Source: Paracoccaceae bacterium (GTDB taxonomy: Bacteria > Pseudomonadota > Alphaproteobacteria > Rhodobacterales > Rhodobacteraceae). Taken from it: DNA of 64,000 nt. How positions within the stretch are numbered: the first letter of the stretch is position 1; every line of letters begins with the position of its first letter. Positions 25,964-34,275 of the stretch are shown here, piece after piece. The translations under genes were made by a program, and so were the position numbers. The stretch covers positions 140,041-204,040 of the forward strand of contig JAMWZC010000007.1 of the NCBI GenBank assembly GCA_024304985.1, read 5' to 3'. The notes beneath the pieces are model-generated. The model did no database searches. It saw only the letters and a program-made list of their open reading frames with translations, and was not told where the DNA came from.

Positions 25964-27010
25964 ATGGCCGACCACGCTTTGCTTCATCCAGACCAGATTC
26001 GCGCCCTGCGCGCCGAAAACCCCACAGCCCGCGCCCGCGATTTCGCGCAGATGCACGGGCTTGCCGAAGCCGATCTGGTCGCCGCCCATGTGGGTCACTG
26101 GGCGACCGCAATCGACGCCACGCCAGACGGGTTGATGCCGTGGATCGCCCAGATGGGCGATGTGATGGCGCTGACGCGCAACGCGTCTTGCGTGCATGAA
26201 CGCATCGGCACCTATGAGGATTATCACGCAGGCCCCCACGCGCAGATGGTGCTGGGGTCCGAGATCGATCTGCGGATCTTTCCGTCACACTGGGTACATG
26301 CGTTTGCCGTGCAGAAGGCGGGTGAGGATGGCATCAAGCGCAGCATTCAGGTGTTCGATGCGGCGGGGGATGCGGTGCACAAGGTGCATCTGAAACCGGC
26401 CTCGGATGTGGCTGTGTTCGACCGGATGGTGGCCGATCTGCGGCTGGAGGCGCAGGCGGACAGCCTGTCATTGGGGCCGCGCGCTTTGGTCGAGGGGGCA
26501 CGTGGCGATGCGTCCCGCGCCGATGTGCTGCGTGCTGAATGGGACAGGATGACCGACACGCATCAATTCCTGAAACTGGTGCGGAAACTGAAGATGAACC
26601 GGTTGGGCGCCTATCGCGTGGCCGGTGCCCCGCATGTTCGCGCGCTGACGGCTGAGGCGGTGACGCTGGCCCTGCGCGGGGCGGCGGATCAGGCGATTCC
26701 GGTGATGATCTTTGTGGGCAATGCGGGCTGTATCCAGATCCATGGTGGCCGGATCGAAAAGATCGTGCCGATGGGTCCGTGGATCAACGTGATGGACCCG
26801 CGCTTCAACCTGCATCTGCGGGCCGACCATATCGCCGAGGTGTGGTGCGTGACCAAACCGACCAAGACAGGGGATGCTGTCAGCATCGAGGCGTTTGATG
26901 CGGAGGGCGCGTTGATCTTGCAGATCTTCGGCTATCGCAAGGATGTGGACCCGGCGGCTTGGGACGCGTTGTGCGCCAGCCTGCCCGAACGCGAAGAGGT
27001 GATGGCATGA
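25964..27010 (+). CDS. hmuS: HmuS/HemS-type haem-degrading or haem-trafficking protein
   Basis: A 348-residue cytoplasmic protein with two tandem HemS/ChuX-type repeats, the usual length for HmuS. The first repeat has LGSEIDLRIFPSHWVHAF and SIQVFDAAGDAVHKVHLK, the second VGNAGCIQIHGGRIEKI, MDPRFNLHLRADHIAEVWCVTKPT and ILQIFGYRKD. Relatives bind haem after import and in several species degrade it with release of iron. The start at 25964 has GAAAGGA at 25949-25955; the upstream extension is rejected. First gene of hmuSTUV; its stop overlaps hmuT by 4 bases. Confidence 0.93.
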   Translation: MADHALLHPDQIRALRAENPTARARDFAQMHGLAEADLVAAHVGHWATAIDATPDGLMPWIAQMGDVMALTRNASCVHERIGTYEDYHAGPHAQMVLGSEIDLRIFPSHWVHAFAVQKAGEDGIKRSIQVFDAAGDAVHKVHLKPASDVAVFDRMVADLRLEAQADSLSLGPRALVEGARGDASRADVLRAEWDRMTDTHQFLKLVRKLKMNRLGAYRVAGAPHVRALTAEAVTLALRGAADQAIPVMIFVGNAGCIQIHGGRIEKIVPMGPWINVMDPRFNLHLRADHIAEVWCVTKPTKTGDAVSIEAFDAEGALILQIFGYRKDVDPAAWDALCASLPEREEVMA

Positions 27011-27888
27011 GGTTGACCGTGACAACGCTGCATCTGGGGCTGGGGGCCGGATTGCTGGCGGTGGGGCTGATGGCGCTGCCGCTGGCACCGCGTGCGCAGG
27101 CCGTGGATGCGCCGCGCGTCGTGACGCTGGGCGGCGCGGTGACCGAGATCGCCGTGGCGCTGGGGGCCGAGGATCAGTTGATCGCGCGGGATTCGACCTC
27201 GACCTATCCGGCGTCGGTGATGGACCTGCCCGATGTGGGCTATGTCCGCGCGCTGTCGCCCGAGGGGGTGCTGTCGGTAGCCCCCGATCTGATCCTGTCC
27301 GAGCAAGGGGCCGGGCCTGCGGAAGCCATCGCCGTGCTGGAAGCGGCGGGGGTGGAATTCGTGACCATGCCCGATGATCCGACCCCGCAGGGGGTGCTGG
27401 ACAAGATCGATGCCGTGGCCATGGCGCTGCGCCTGCCTGCCGAGGGGGCCGCGCTGAAAGCAGAGGTAGCCGCCGGGCTGGATGCGGCACAGGCGCGGGC
27501 CGATACTGTGACGGACCGGCAACGGGTGCTGTTCGTCTTGTCGCTGCAAGGCGGGCGCGTGATGGCGGGGGGCGAGGGATCGTCGGCCGAAGGGATCATC
27601 ACGCTTGCCGGGGGCGTCAATGCCGCGACCGGGTTTCAGGGATACAAGCAGATGACGGATGAGGCGGTGATCGCCGCCGCCCCTGACCTGATCCTGATGA
27701 TGGACCGCGAAGGTGATCTGTCGATCACGGCCGAGGATGTGCAGGCGCATCCTGCGCTGGGTCTGACGCCTGCCGCCGAAAAGGGGCGGATCGTGCGGAT
27801 GAACGGGATGCTGCTGCTGGGTTTTGGTCCGCGCACGCCTGAAGCGGCCACGGCGCTTTACGACGCGCTTTATCAGGCGGAAGGTTGA
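27007..27888 (+). CDS. hmuT: Haem ABC transporter periplasmic binding protein
   Basis: A 293-residue class III periplasmic binding protein with signal peptide (MRLTVTTLHLGLGAG...RAQA). RVVTLGGAVTEIAVALG opens the mature domain; DVGYVRALSPEGVLSVAPDLIL and FGPRTPEAATALYDALY are characteristic of HmuT/ShuT. A Tyr in the DVGY position is a candidate haem ligand in this family. It overlaps hmuS by 4 bases and precedes the permease by 3 bases, delivering haem to HmuU. Confidence 0.93.
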   Translation: MRLTVTTLHLGLGAGLLAVGLMALPLAPRAQAVDAPRVVTLGGAVTEIAVALGAEDQLIARDSTSTYPASVMDLPDVGYVRALSPEGVLSVAPDLILSEQGAGPAEAIAVLEAAGVEFVTMPDDPTPQGVLDKIDAVAMALRLPAEGAALKAEVAAGLDAAQARADTVTDRQRVLFVLSLQGGRVMAGGEGSSAEGIITLAGGVNAATGFQGYKQMTDEAVIAAAPDLILMMDREGDLSITAEDVQAHPALGLTPAAEKGRIVRMNGMLLLGFGPRTPEAATALYDALYQAEG

Positions 27889-27891
27889 GGC

Positions 27892-28965
27892 ATGGTTGCC
27901 CTGTCGTTGGAAAGGGAAGCCCCTGCCCCGCGTGACCGCGCGGCGCGGGCGGCACTAACCTCGCGCGCGCTGGTGGTGCTGCTGATCGTCGTGTCGGTTC
28001 TGTCACTGGGCACCGGGGCGGCGGGGCTGTCCCTGTTCGGCATGGCACGCGACCTGATCAGCGGCGAGGGGCTGTCGCAGCGTGACCAAGTGATCCTGAT
28101 GGATATCCGCTTGCCACGTCTGGCGATGGGTCTGTTGATCGGCGCGGCGCTGGCGATGTCGGGCGCGCTGATGCAGGGGCTGTTCCGCAATCCGCTGGCC
28201 GATCCGGGGATCGTCGGCGTGGGCGCGGGCGCGGGTCTGGGGGCGGTGCTGGCCATCGTTCTGGGCGGGCTGCTGCCCGTGGGATTGGCCGCGCTAGTGG
28301 GGACGCATCTGGTGCCGGTGGCAGCGTTTCTGGGTGGCTGGGCCTCGACCCTGTTACTCTACCGGGTTGCGACCAAGGGCGGGCAAACCTCTGTCGCGAC
28401 GATGCTTCTGGCCGGGATCGCGTTGGGGGCGCTGGCCGGGGCGTTGACGGGTATTCTGGTCTATCTGGCCGATGACACGCAGTTGCGCGACCTGACCTTC
28501 TGGAACATGGGATCGCTGGCGGGGGCAAGCTGGGCCAAGCTGGGGGCAAGCCTGCCGCTGATCCTGCCGGTGCTGCTGCTGTCGCCCTTGCTGGCGCGGG
28601 GGCTGAACGCGCTGGCCCTGGGTGAGGCGCAGGCGACGCATCTGGGTATTCACGTCGAGACGGTGAAACGTCTGGCGATCCTGGGGGTCGCGGCGGCGGC
28701 CGGGGCGGCCGTGGCTGTGGCGGGGGGCATCGGGTTCATCGGGATCGTGGTGCCGCATCTGCTGCGTCTGGCGACGGGGCCGGATCACCGCTACCTCTTG
28801 CCCAATGCGGCGCTGCTGGGGGCAAGCCTGCTGGTGGGCGCCGACATGATCGCGCGGGTGATCGTCAGCCCAGCGGAGCTGCCCATCGGGATCATCACTG
28901 CCACCATCGGCGCGCCGGTGTTCCTGTGGATCCTGTTGAAGCGGCGCGGATTGGGGGGGCTGTGA
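27892..28965 (+). CDS. hmuU: Haem ABC transporter permease (FecCD family)
   Basis: A 357-residue polytopic permease with about ten membrane helices. MDIRLPRLAMGLLIGAALAMSG and LFRNPLADPGIVGVGAGAGLG are the FecCD signatures; GLNALALGEAQATHLGI is the cytoplasmic ATPase-contact loop and GFIGIVVPHLLRLATGPDHR the conserved late motif. It forms the dimeric channel for haem from HmuT. Its stop shares one base with the hmuV start. Confidence 0.94.
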   Translation: MVALSLEREAPAPRDRAARAALTSRALVVLLIVVSVLSLGTGAAGLSLFGMARDLISGEGLSQRDQVILMDIRLPRLAMGLLIGAALAMSGALMQGLFRNPLADPGIVGVGAGAGLGAVLAIVLGGLLPVGLAALVGTHLVPVAAFLGGWASTLLLYRVATKGGQTSVATMLLAGIALGALAGALTGILVYLADDTQLRDLTFWNMGSLAGASWAKLGASLPLILPVLLLSPLLARGLNALALGEAQATHLGIHVETVKRLAILGVAAAAGAAVAVAGGIGFIGIVVPHLLRLATGPDHRYLLPNAALLGASLLVGADMIARVIVSPAELPIGIITATIGAPVFLWILLKRRGLGGL

Positions 28966-29741
28966 TGCTGGAGGTATCGTCGCTGTCGGCTTGCCTGTCG
29001 GGTCGTCCGATCCTGCACGGGATCAACCTGACAGCCGCCCCCGGCACTGTCACCGCCATCGTGGGGCCGAACGGGTCGGGCAAGACTACGCTGCTGCGCG
29101 CGTTGACGGGCGACCTGAGCTATGCGGGGACAGCACGGCTGAACGGTCATGAGGTGAGCGAGACGCCGGCGCGTCGCATGGCAGCGATCCGGGCCGTTCT
29201 GGCACAATCGACGCAACTGGCCTTTCCCTTCACGGTGGATGAGGTGGTGCGCCTTGGCCTGACCTCAGGCGTGCAGACGGAAGGTGACAACTTGCCAGGC
29301 CGCGCGCTGGAGAAGGTGGGGCTGTCGGGATATGGCCCGCGCGATGTGCAGACCCTGTCGGGGGGCGAACAGGCGCGGGTGCATCTGGCCCGCGTGCTGG
29401 TGCAGGTCTGGGAGCCCGTGACCCATCAGGGGCCACGCTGGCTGTTTCTGGATGAGCCGGTGGCCGCACTTGATATCGGGCATCAGTTGACCGTCATGAC
29501 CCTGGCCCGCGCCTATGCCGATGCGGGCGGCGGGGTGGTGGCCGTGATGCACGACCTGAACCTGTCGGCCATGTTTGCCGATCACATCGCCTTGCTGCTG
29601 GACGGGCGGATGCTGGCCCAGGGAGCAGCGGACACGGTTCTGACCGATGCGCATCTGAGCCGCGCCTATGGCTGCGCGGTCCGGGTCAATGCCGTGCCTG
29701 CGCGCGGGCCGTGGCTGGTGCCGCAGGCGATGGCCGGCTGA
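28965..29741 (+). CDS. hmuV: Haem ABC transporter ATPase
   Basis: A 258-residue ATPase. GPNGSGKTT is Walker A, LSGGEQARVHLARVL the signature, and RWLFLDEPVAALD Walker B plus D-loop; AVMHDLNLSAMFADHIALL is the His-switch region of the haem/siderophore class. The length and WEPVTHQGPRWLFLDEP insertion match HmuV. Start 28965 is set by TGATG coupling to hmuU. It ends 7 bases before the convergent thioesterase gene; no terminator was seen between them. Confidence 0.94.
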   Translation: MLEVSSLSACLSGRPILHGINLTAAPGTVTAIVGPNGSGKTTLLRALTGDLSYAGTARLNGHEVSETPARRMAAIRAVLAQSTQLAFPFTVDEVVRLGLTSGVQTEGDNLPGRALEKVGLSGYGPRDVQTLSGGEQARVHLARVLVQVWEPVTHQGPRWLFLDEPVAALDIGHQLTVMTLARAYADAGGGVVAVMHDLNLSAMFADHIALLLDGRMLAQGAADTVLTDAHLSRAYGCAVRVNAVPARGPWLVPQAMAG

Positions 29742-29748
29742 CCCCGGA

Positions 29749-30162
29749 TCAGGGGCGCAGGATCATCTGGGTCTGGGTCACGATGGCGGCCAACTTCCCC
29801 TCGCCCGTGGTGATCGTGGTTTGCCAGACCATCGTCGAGCGGCCCTTGTGCAGTGGCACTGTCACCGCGCGGGCCGTATCGCCGATGGCGACGGGCCGGA
29901 AGAAGTTGGTCTTGCTTTCAATGGTGCTGGTCCCCTCGCCCTCTTTCAGGTTCAGGAAAGTGGCCGTGCCGCCCAGATTGTCGGCCAGCGCCATGAAGGC
30001 CCCGCCATGCAGCGTGTTGTTGCGGTTGGCCAGCGCCCCGGTCACAGGCAGTTCCGCCTCCACCCGGTCCGGCGTGGCGTGGGTCACGCGCAGGCCCAGT
30101 GTCACGGCAAAGGGCGGCTGCGCCTGTGCGACGGCGGTGATACGGTCCTGATCGGGTGTCAT
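29749..30162 (-). CDS. PaaI-family hotdog-fold thioesterase
   Basis: A 137-residue hotdog-fold protein. NRNNTLHGGAFMALADNLGGTA is the catalytic signature (HGG with the following Asp), followed by FFRPVAIGDTARAV and a QTQMILRP end. Family members hydrolyse acyl-CoA thioesters. A much longer open frame continues upstream on this strand to 30852 but crosses the nsrR-like gene and is rejected; ATG 30162 gives the usual family length. It is transcribed away from the NsrR-like gene. Its substrate is unknown. Confidence 0.88.
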   Translation of the reverse strand: MTPDQDRITAVAQAQPPFAVTLGLRVTHATPDRVEAELPVTGALANRNNTLHGGAFMALADNLGGTATFLNLKEGEGTSTIESKTNFFRPVAIGDTARAVTVPLHKGRSTMVWQTTITTGEGKLAAIVTQTQMILRP

Positions 30163-30309
30163 GGGCTGTCCTGCTTTTTCAATTCTGTGGCAGGGGCGCA
30201 TCTTCCGCCGCGTGCCGGTCGTGTCAATGGCGCAAAGACAAACTGTCGCTGCTGGTTTCGCTTGCCAAATGTCGCGCGGCGCAGAGGATGGCGCAAACAG
30301 GAGATAGTG

Positions 30310-30780
30310 ATGCGCCTGACGAAGTTCACCGATTATTCCTTGCGGGTTCTGCTTTATGCAGCCAGCCTTGAGGGAGACAAGCTGGCGACGATCGAGGAGA
30401 CCGCCAAGGTCTTTGATATATCGCGGGCCCACCTGAAGAAGGTCGTGCTTTTGCTGACGCAGACCGGCTATCTGGAAGGGGTGCGCGGGCGCACCGGCGG
30501 TTACAGGCTGGCGCGTCGCGCAGAGGACATCAATCTTGGGGAACTGATCCGGGTGACCGAGCCGGATTTCGGCATGGTCGAGTGCTTTCTGCCGGGCAAT
30601 GCCTGCCGGATCACACAGGCTTGTCGTTTGCCGATGGTGCTGAACAAGGCGCTGGACAATTTCCTGACAACCTTTGACGATTATACTCTGGCCGACATGA
30701 AGATCGAGGCGCGCCATTTCGACCTGCCTGTTCAGCCCGCCTATCCGCCACGTGGCCCGAAACTGTCCGGCGCGGCCTGA
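30310..30780 (+). CDS. nsrR: Rrf2-family regulator, NsrR-like
   Basis: A 156-residue Rrf2 regulator. The N-terminal winged helix has FTDYSLRVLLYAA and RAHLKKVV (recognition helix); VRGRTGGYRLAR is the wing. Cysteines in VECFLPGNACRITQACRLP (spacing C-x6-C-x5-C) are the iron-sulfur ligands. The FTDY start, CRITQACRL and FDDYTLADM match NsrR, the NO sensor, better than RirA. Being near the hmu operon, RirA-type iron control was considered; the sequence favours NsrR. AGGAGA precedes ATG 30310. Confidence 0.85.
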   Translation: MRLTKFTDYSLRVLLYAASLEGDKLATIEETAKVFDISRAHLKKVVLLLTQTGYLEGVRGRTGGYRLARRAEDINLGELIRVTEPDFGMVECFLPGNACRITQACRLPMVLNKALDNFLTTFDDYTLADMKIEARHFDLPVQPAYPPRGPKLSGAA

Positions 30781-30829
30781 GCGCAGAGGACGACTTGCCC
30801 AGACGACCGCGCGGCTGTAGCCCTGCGTC

Positions 30830-31186
30830 ATGCTTGTGCTTGAGAACATCATCAGTGATCGCGGGTCGCGCTATGCTGTCTCGGGTGCGCCCTGCACGTC
30901 GGAGGCCGAGGCCAAGGCGTTGATCAAGGCGTTGCGGGCGCGCAAGAAATTCGCCCGCGCGACGCATCACAGCTGGGCACTGCTGACAGCGGAACAGGCG
31001 ATCAAGACCGACGATGGAGAAGCCGGTGCCGGGCTGGTGATCCTGCGGATGCTGGAACGCGAGGGCGTCCATGACCATCTGGTCGTCGTGACGCGCTGGT
31101 ATGGCGGTAAGCACCTGGGCGGCGACCGTTTCCGTCACGTCCAGGAGGCCGTGCGGATCTATCTGGAGCGGTTGAGCGCGGGCTGA
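30830..31186 (+). CDS. Short IMPACT/YigZ-family (UPF0029) protein
   Basis: A 118-residue protein. ATHHSWALL, DDGEAGAGLVILRML and HLVVVTRWYGGKHLGGDRFRH match the UPF0029 N-terminal domain of YigZ/IMPACT proteins. Typical YigZ is about 200 residues with a second C-terminal domain, which is absent here, so this is a single-domain form or a shortened copy. The function of the family is poorly defined (a link to translation control is proposed in eukaryotes). Its last 28 bases overlap the convergent permease gene. Confidence 0.8.
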   Translation: MLVLENIISDRGSRYAVSGAPCTSEAEAKALIKALRARKKFARATHHSWALLTAEQAIKTDDGEAGAGLVILRMLEREGVHDHLVVVTRWYGGKHLGGDRFRHVQEAVRIYLERLSAG

Positions 31187-32247
31187 ACAGGTGGTGACAC
31201 CCGGCCCGCCTGCCGGCGCGGGAACTTCCAGCGGCGGGTAAAGGCCGAAGCCACGAGCAGCACCGGCGTAGCCAGAAGTGCCCCGGCCGGCCCCCAAAGC
31301 CAAGCCCCGAAGGTGATCGCCATGAAGATCGTCATGGCCGACTGGCGCATCTGGCGGCCCACCAGCATCGGCGTCACGAACTGGCCCTCGACCGTATTCA
31401 GGACAAGCAGGGAGAGGACGGGCAGAAAGGCCATCTCGGGCCGCGGAAAGCTGACGATGCCGACACCGAAAATGATAACGGCCATGATGGCCGGACCGAT
31501 ATAGGGCATGAAGTTCAGCACCCCCATCAGCAGCCCCCAGAGGAACGGGTTCGGCAGGCCGAAGAGCCAGAACATGAAGGTGGCGACCAGACCAAGACCG
31601 GTATTGATGATCGTGATCGCCAGCAGATAGGACGAGACATTGCTCTGGATATCGCGGATCGCCCTGCCCAGCGCGCGGCGGCGGCGCTGCGATGCTCCCA
31701 GCAGCATGATCCATCTGGCCAGAAGCGCCCTCTCGCGCAGCATGAAGAATGTGAGGATCGCGGCATAGATCGCGCCGCCGATGACCATCGGGACAGTCAG
31801 GGCAAGACCGGCCAGCAGGGAGCCGCTGGAACTGGTCAGTTGCTCGATCGGGTCGACTTCCTCGCCGTCGCTGTCGAAGCGGGGGCCTTGAATGGCGTCG
31901 GTCAATCCGCTGATGGCGTTTCGCATCAGATCATCCAGCTTGCGCAGAACGTCCGGGGCGCGGCGGTTCCATTCTTCAGCGGTGGGCAGGACATAATAGA
32001 CCAACGCACTGATCGCCGCGATGGAGGTGATGACGATCACCGCGGCGGACAGGCTGCGGGGAATATGCATCCTGTCGGCGTGGCGGGCGATGGGTTCCAG
32101 AGCGATGGCCGCCAGCAGCGCGAGAACCGTGGGAATGGCGAAGCTGCGCACCTCTTGCAGGGTGCTGAGGATCATCAGGCTGGCCATGATGACCAAAGCC
32201 GAGGTGGCTGCGCGGGGGAAGACCGGCAGATCGGTGGATCTGTTCAT
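31159..32247 (-). CDS. AI-2E family transporter (PerM/TqsA type)
   Basis: A 362-residue membrane protein with about eight helices. A cytosolic or periplasmic segment (EEWNRRAPDVLRKLDDLMRNAIS) lies between the N- and C-terminal helix sets, and GLPNPFLWGLLMGVLNFMPYIGPAIMAVIIFGVGIV is the family's most conserved motif. Members export autoinducer-2 or act in ion/osmotic transport; the exact substrate cannot be assigned. It is 12 bases after the holin-like gene, possibly in the same leftward unit. Confidence 0.9.
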   Translation of the reverse strand: MNRSTDLPVFPRAATSALVIMASLMILSTLQEVRSFAIPTVLALLAAIALEPIARHADRMHIPRSLSAAVIVITSIAAISALVYYVLPTAEEWNRRAPDVLRKLDDLMRNAISGLTDAIQGPRFDSDGEEVDPIEQLTSSSGSLLAGLALTVPMVIGGAIYAAILTFFMLRERALLARWIMLLGASQRRRRALGRAIRDIQSNVSSYLLAITIINTGLGLVATFMFWLFGLPNPFLWGLLMGVLNFMPYIGPAIMAVIIFGVGIVSFPRPEMAFLPVLSLLVLNTVEGQFVTPMLVGRQMRQSAMTIFMAITFGAWLWGPAGALLATPVLLVASAFTRRWKFPRRQAGRVSPPVQPALNRSR

Positions 32248-32259
32248 CGGCGGACCGGA

Positions 32260-32640
32260 TCAGCGGTCCCGCCCGCGACGCAGGCGCAAGGCAGTGTCCA
32301 GACCGAAAACGAAGGCTTCGGCCAGTGGAGGATAAGGATTTGCTGTCCCGGATTTGACGCCATGGGCCGCAGTTTGATCGGTCACGTGGCTTTGATCCCG
32401 TTGCGGTGTGGAGGCGATCGCGATGACAATTCCGCCGAGGCCCAGATAGATGACACCCAGCATGAGCGCGGCGGCCTCGGGCGACCATGCGGTCGAGGCC
32501 ACGATCCAGATCGCCACCGTCAGAAATCCTGCGCCGGTGGCCAGCAGCAATCCGCTGAGGATCAGCAAACCGGCGCGGCGCGCGCCCTTTCGGGCACGCG
32601 CCGTCACGGCCGCTTCAAGCTGTGCAGCCGGATCGAACAT
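32260..32640 (-). CDS. Holin-like (YqjE/phage_holin_3-like) membrane protein
   Basis: A 126-residue protein with two hydrophobic helices (GLLILSGLLLATGAGFLTVAIWIVA and AAALMLGVIYLGLGGIVIAIAS). The layout resembles YqjE-type proteins that sit beside YqjD/ElaB in stress operons. The ATG at 32640 shares one base with the stop of the DUF883 gene (TGATG); a GTG 3 bases upstream is less likely. Despite the family name there is no phage gene nearby, so a lysis role is not implied. Confidence 0.8.
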   Translation of the reverse strand: MFDPAAQLEAAVTARARKGARRAGLLILSGLLLATGAGFLTVAIWIVASTAWSPEAAALMLGVIYLGLGGIVIAIASTPQRDQSHVTDQTAAHGVKSGTANPYPPLAEAFVFGLDTALRLRRGRDR

Positions 32641-32957
32641 CACGATCTCCGCGACATCATCAGACCGACCAGCAATCCGACGCCTGCGGCGATACCCATC
32701 GCCATGGCGGGCTTTTCGCGGATCAGCGCATCGGCGTGATCGACGGCTTCGACGGCCTGATGTTGCAGTTTTTCATACTCGTGCTCGACCCCGTCACGGG
32801 CTTTGCGCACTACACGCCTTGCGCCGTCGGCCGCTTCGCGGGCCTCGGCGCGGGTCAGATTGCCGATCGCCTCGGTCAGGCTGGCGACGTCAGCGCGCAG
32901 GGTTTCCAGTTGTTTCGACAGATCGTCAGCAGCAGCTTTGGTTTCGGGTTGTGCCAT
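32640..32957 (-). CDS. DUF883 (YqjD/ElaB-like) tail-anchored protein
   Basis: A 105-residue protein: a long charged helix (coiled coil, about residues 10-75) rich in Ala, Glu and Arg, and a C-terminal membrane anchor (MAMGIAAGVGLLVGLMMSRR). YqjD/ElaB proteins of this layout anchor ribosomes to the membrane in stationary phase. The start at 32957 follows GGAGG with a 5-base gap; the in-frame ATG at 32969 has no ribosome site. It is coupled to the holin-like gene downstream and fits the general stress context of the region. Confidence 0.87.
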   Translation of the reverse strand: MAQPETKAAADDLSKQLETLRADVASLTEAIGNLTRAEAREAADGARRVVRKARDGVEHEYEKLQHQAVEAVDHADALIREKPAMAMGIAAGVGLLVGLMMSRRS

Positions 32958-33089
32958 ATCGGCCTCCATTCAGGGTAATACGGCACCCTCAAAACGGTGC
33001 CGTGACGTGATCAAAAAGTTTCGCATTTGCGGAACGGGATGCCGGACGCAACCGAGGGACGGTGACGCACCCGACATCCCGACGCGCCG

Positions 33090-33263
33090 TTACATCGGCG
33101 GTCTGCCGCGCAGGGCACGCGCCAGCATCGCGATCACAAAGAGCACGATGAAGACGAAGAACAGGATCTGAGCGATCCCGGCAGAGGCTGAGGCGACGCC
33201 GCCAAAGCCAAAGAGGGCGGCAATCAATGCGATCACCAGAAACGTAAGGGCCCATCCCAGCAT
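33090..33263 (-). CDS. DUF1328 (UPF0391) small membrane protein
   Basis: A 57-residue protein beginning [20 protein letters not shown] and ending RGRPPM, with two closely spaced hydrophobic helices. Length and the [25 protein letters not shown] middle match DUF1328/UPF0391, found in many proteobacteria and often stress-induced. AAGGAGA lies 6 bases before the ATG. A GGAAC-N16-TGTT EcfG-type promoter lies about 45 bases upstream. Function unknown. Confidence 0.9.
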   Translation of the reverse strand: MLGWALTFLVIALIAALFGFGGVASASAGIAQILFFVFIVLFVIAMLARALRGRPPM

Positions 33264-33315
33264 GTCGGTCTCCTTTTCACTTCGATCTCGGCACCCTCTG
33301 TGCCGTCATCTACAC

Positions 33316-33340
33316 AACACCTGACCCCTGAAAGGGTTCC
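33316..33340 (-). promoter_or_regulatory. EcfG-type promoter of the DUF1328 gene
   Basis: On the minus strand, GGAAC (complement of 33336-33340) is followed after 16 bases by TGTT (complement of 33316-33319). The EcfG consensus is GGAAC-N16/17-cGTT, so only the first -10 base differs. The predicted start falls about 45 bases before the DUF1328 ATG. The ecfG gene itself lies 2 kb away. Confidence 0.7.
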
Positions 33341-33397
33341 CCCTGAAACATCGGAAAATTGCGACAAGCGCCAAAAAAATTATGCCCGAGCGGTAAA

Positions 33398-33426
33398 AGG
33401 AAGGGCCCGCCCGTGAAAGGGCGGAC
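33398..33426 (-). terminator. Probable terminator after the exported stress protein
   Basis: In the leftward direction the 8-bp stem (33426-33419 pairing with 33412-33405, one G-U) closes on TTTCAC and runs into CCTTCCTTTT. It lies about 40 bases after the stop of the 33468-33998 gene. Confidence 0.6.
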
Positions 33427-33467
33427 CTCAGGTCGCGGTGTTGCGCATATCGTGTTGCGATGCGCGA

Positions 33468-33998
33468 TCAGGGAAGTCGCGGCGGCATCGGCAATTCGTC
33501 GATGGTCTGGGTCACGCCCAGGGCAAAGGCCTCGACCATCGCGTCGTAAAACTGCGAGCTGCTGGCGGGCAGCACCGTCAAGTCAGGGTCCATGGAGGGC
33601 GCATTGACCTGCGCAGCCGTCGCCGTCACGTCGAAGCTTTTGTGCACGGGCACTTCACGCACGTCACGCAGATCAACCCGGCCCGCGATGACCGACTGGT
33701 CGGTCCCCATCAGGGCATCGTAGCCGGTGGCCACTTCGATGCGCTCCAGATCGACGGACACGTTGATGCCGGCAGCGGCCAGACGTTCTTCGATCCGACG
33801 GGTGATCGCAGCTTCGATATCCTCATCCACGATCGTGATCCGGTTGGCCGCAGCCGCGCCTTGGGCAGATTCCGGCTCGACATCGACGCTCAGATTGGCA
33901 ACGCCACGGTCATCTGCGGCCAGGACAGGCCCACTCAGGGCCAAACCAAGCGTCAGAGAGGCAAGGGTTGGAACAAGAACTCCAGATTTCAGAAACAT
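33468..33998 (-). CDS. Exported protein of unknown function, probable EcfG regulon
   Basis: A 176-residue protein with a signal peptide (MFLKSGVLVPTL...VLAADD). The mature part is soluble and acidic with no Cys; segments such as IVDEDIEAAITRRIEERLAAAGINVSVDLERIEVA and VTQTIDELPMPP suggest a small alpha/beta periplasmic domain. I do not recognise a characterised family. ATG 33998 follows AAGGAGA. An EcfG-type promoter (GGAAC-N17-TGTT) lies about 55 bases upstream and a terminator follows, so it is a single-gene stress unit. Confidence 0.8.
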   Translation of the reverse strand: MFLKSGVLVPTLASLTLGLALSGPVLAADDRGVANLSVDVEPESAQGAAAANRITIVDEDIEAAITRRIEERLAAAGINVSVDLERIEVATGYDALMGTDQSVIAGRVDLRDVREVPVHKSFDVTATAAQVNAPSMDPDLTVLPASSSQFYDAMVEAFALGVTQTIDELPMPPRLP

Positions 33999-34053
33999 TG
34001 TCGTCTCCTTCATTTTGGGGCATCACGGTATGTCCGCGACGCTATGAAAGAAC

Positions 34054-34079
34054 AACATCCCATCCGCCCAGACAGTTCC
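34054..34079 (-). promoter_or_regulatory. EcfG-type promoter of the exported stress protein
   Basis: On the minus strand GGAAC (complement of 34075-34079) and TGTT (complement of 34054-34057) are 17 bases apart, within the 16-17 spacing of EcfG promoters. The predicted transcript would start near 34047, about 50 bases before the ATG at 33998. Confidence 0.65.
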
Positions 34080-34186
34080 CTTTTCTGGCGGAACGCATCG
34101 CTCACATAGGCGTGATGGGCGGGAAATTTGTCTTTTTCGGTCGATGGGCCGGAAATGAGAACGAGCGCCTGCGACCGGACAGAAAC

Positions 34187-34222
34187 GAAAAGCAGCGCCC
34201 GACCGTCACGGGGCGCTGCTTT
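34187..34222 (-). terminator. Terminator of phyR
   Basis: A perfect 12-bp stem: AAAGCAGCGCCC at 34189-34200 and its complement at 34211-34222, with a 10-base loop. In the leftward direction it lies 54 bases after the phyR stop and runs into TTTTCGTTTC. Confidence 0.85.
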
Positions 34223-34275
34223 GGCAATTTCAGGGTCGTCTGGAAAGGTCACATGGTTGTGGCCCTGTCACGCCG

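Noticed and set aside
30310..30780. RirA identity for the Rrf2 regulator
   Set aside because: It lies close to haem genes, but FTDY, CRITQACRL and FDDYTLADM match NsrR better than RirA.
32260..32640. Prophage remnant suggested by the holin-like gene
   Set aside because: No lysin, structural or integrase gene is near. The gene pairs with DUF883 as in YqjD-YqjE stress operons.
32981..33002. Hairpin (CGGCACC/GGTGCCG) between DUF1328 and DUF883 genes
   Set aside because: The stem is only 7 bp with no T-run in either direction, so a terminator could not be supported.
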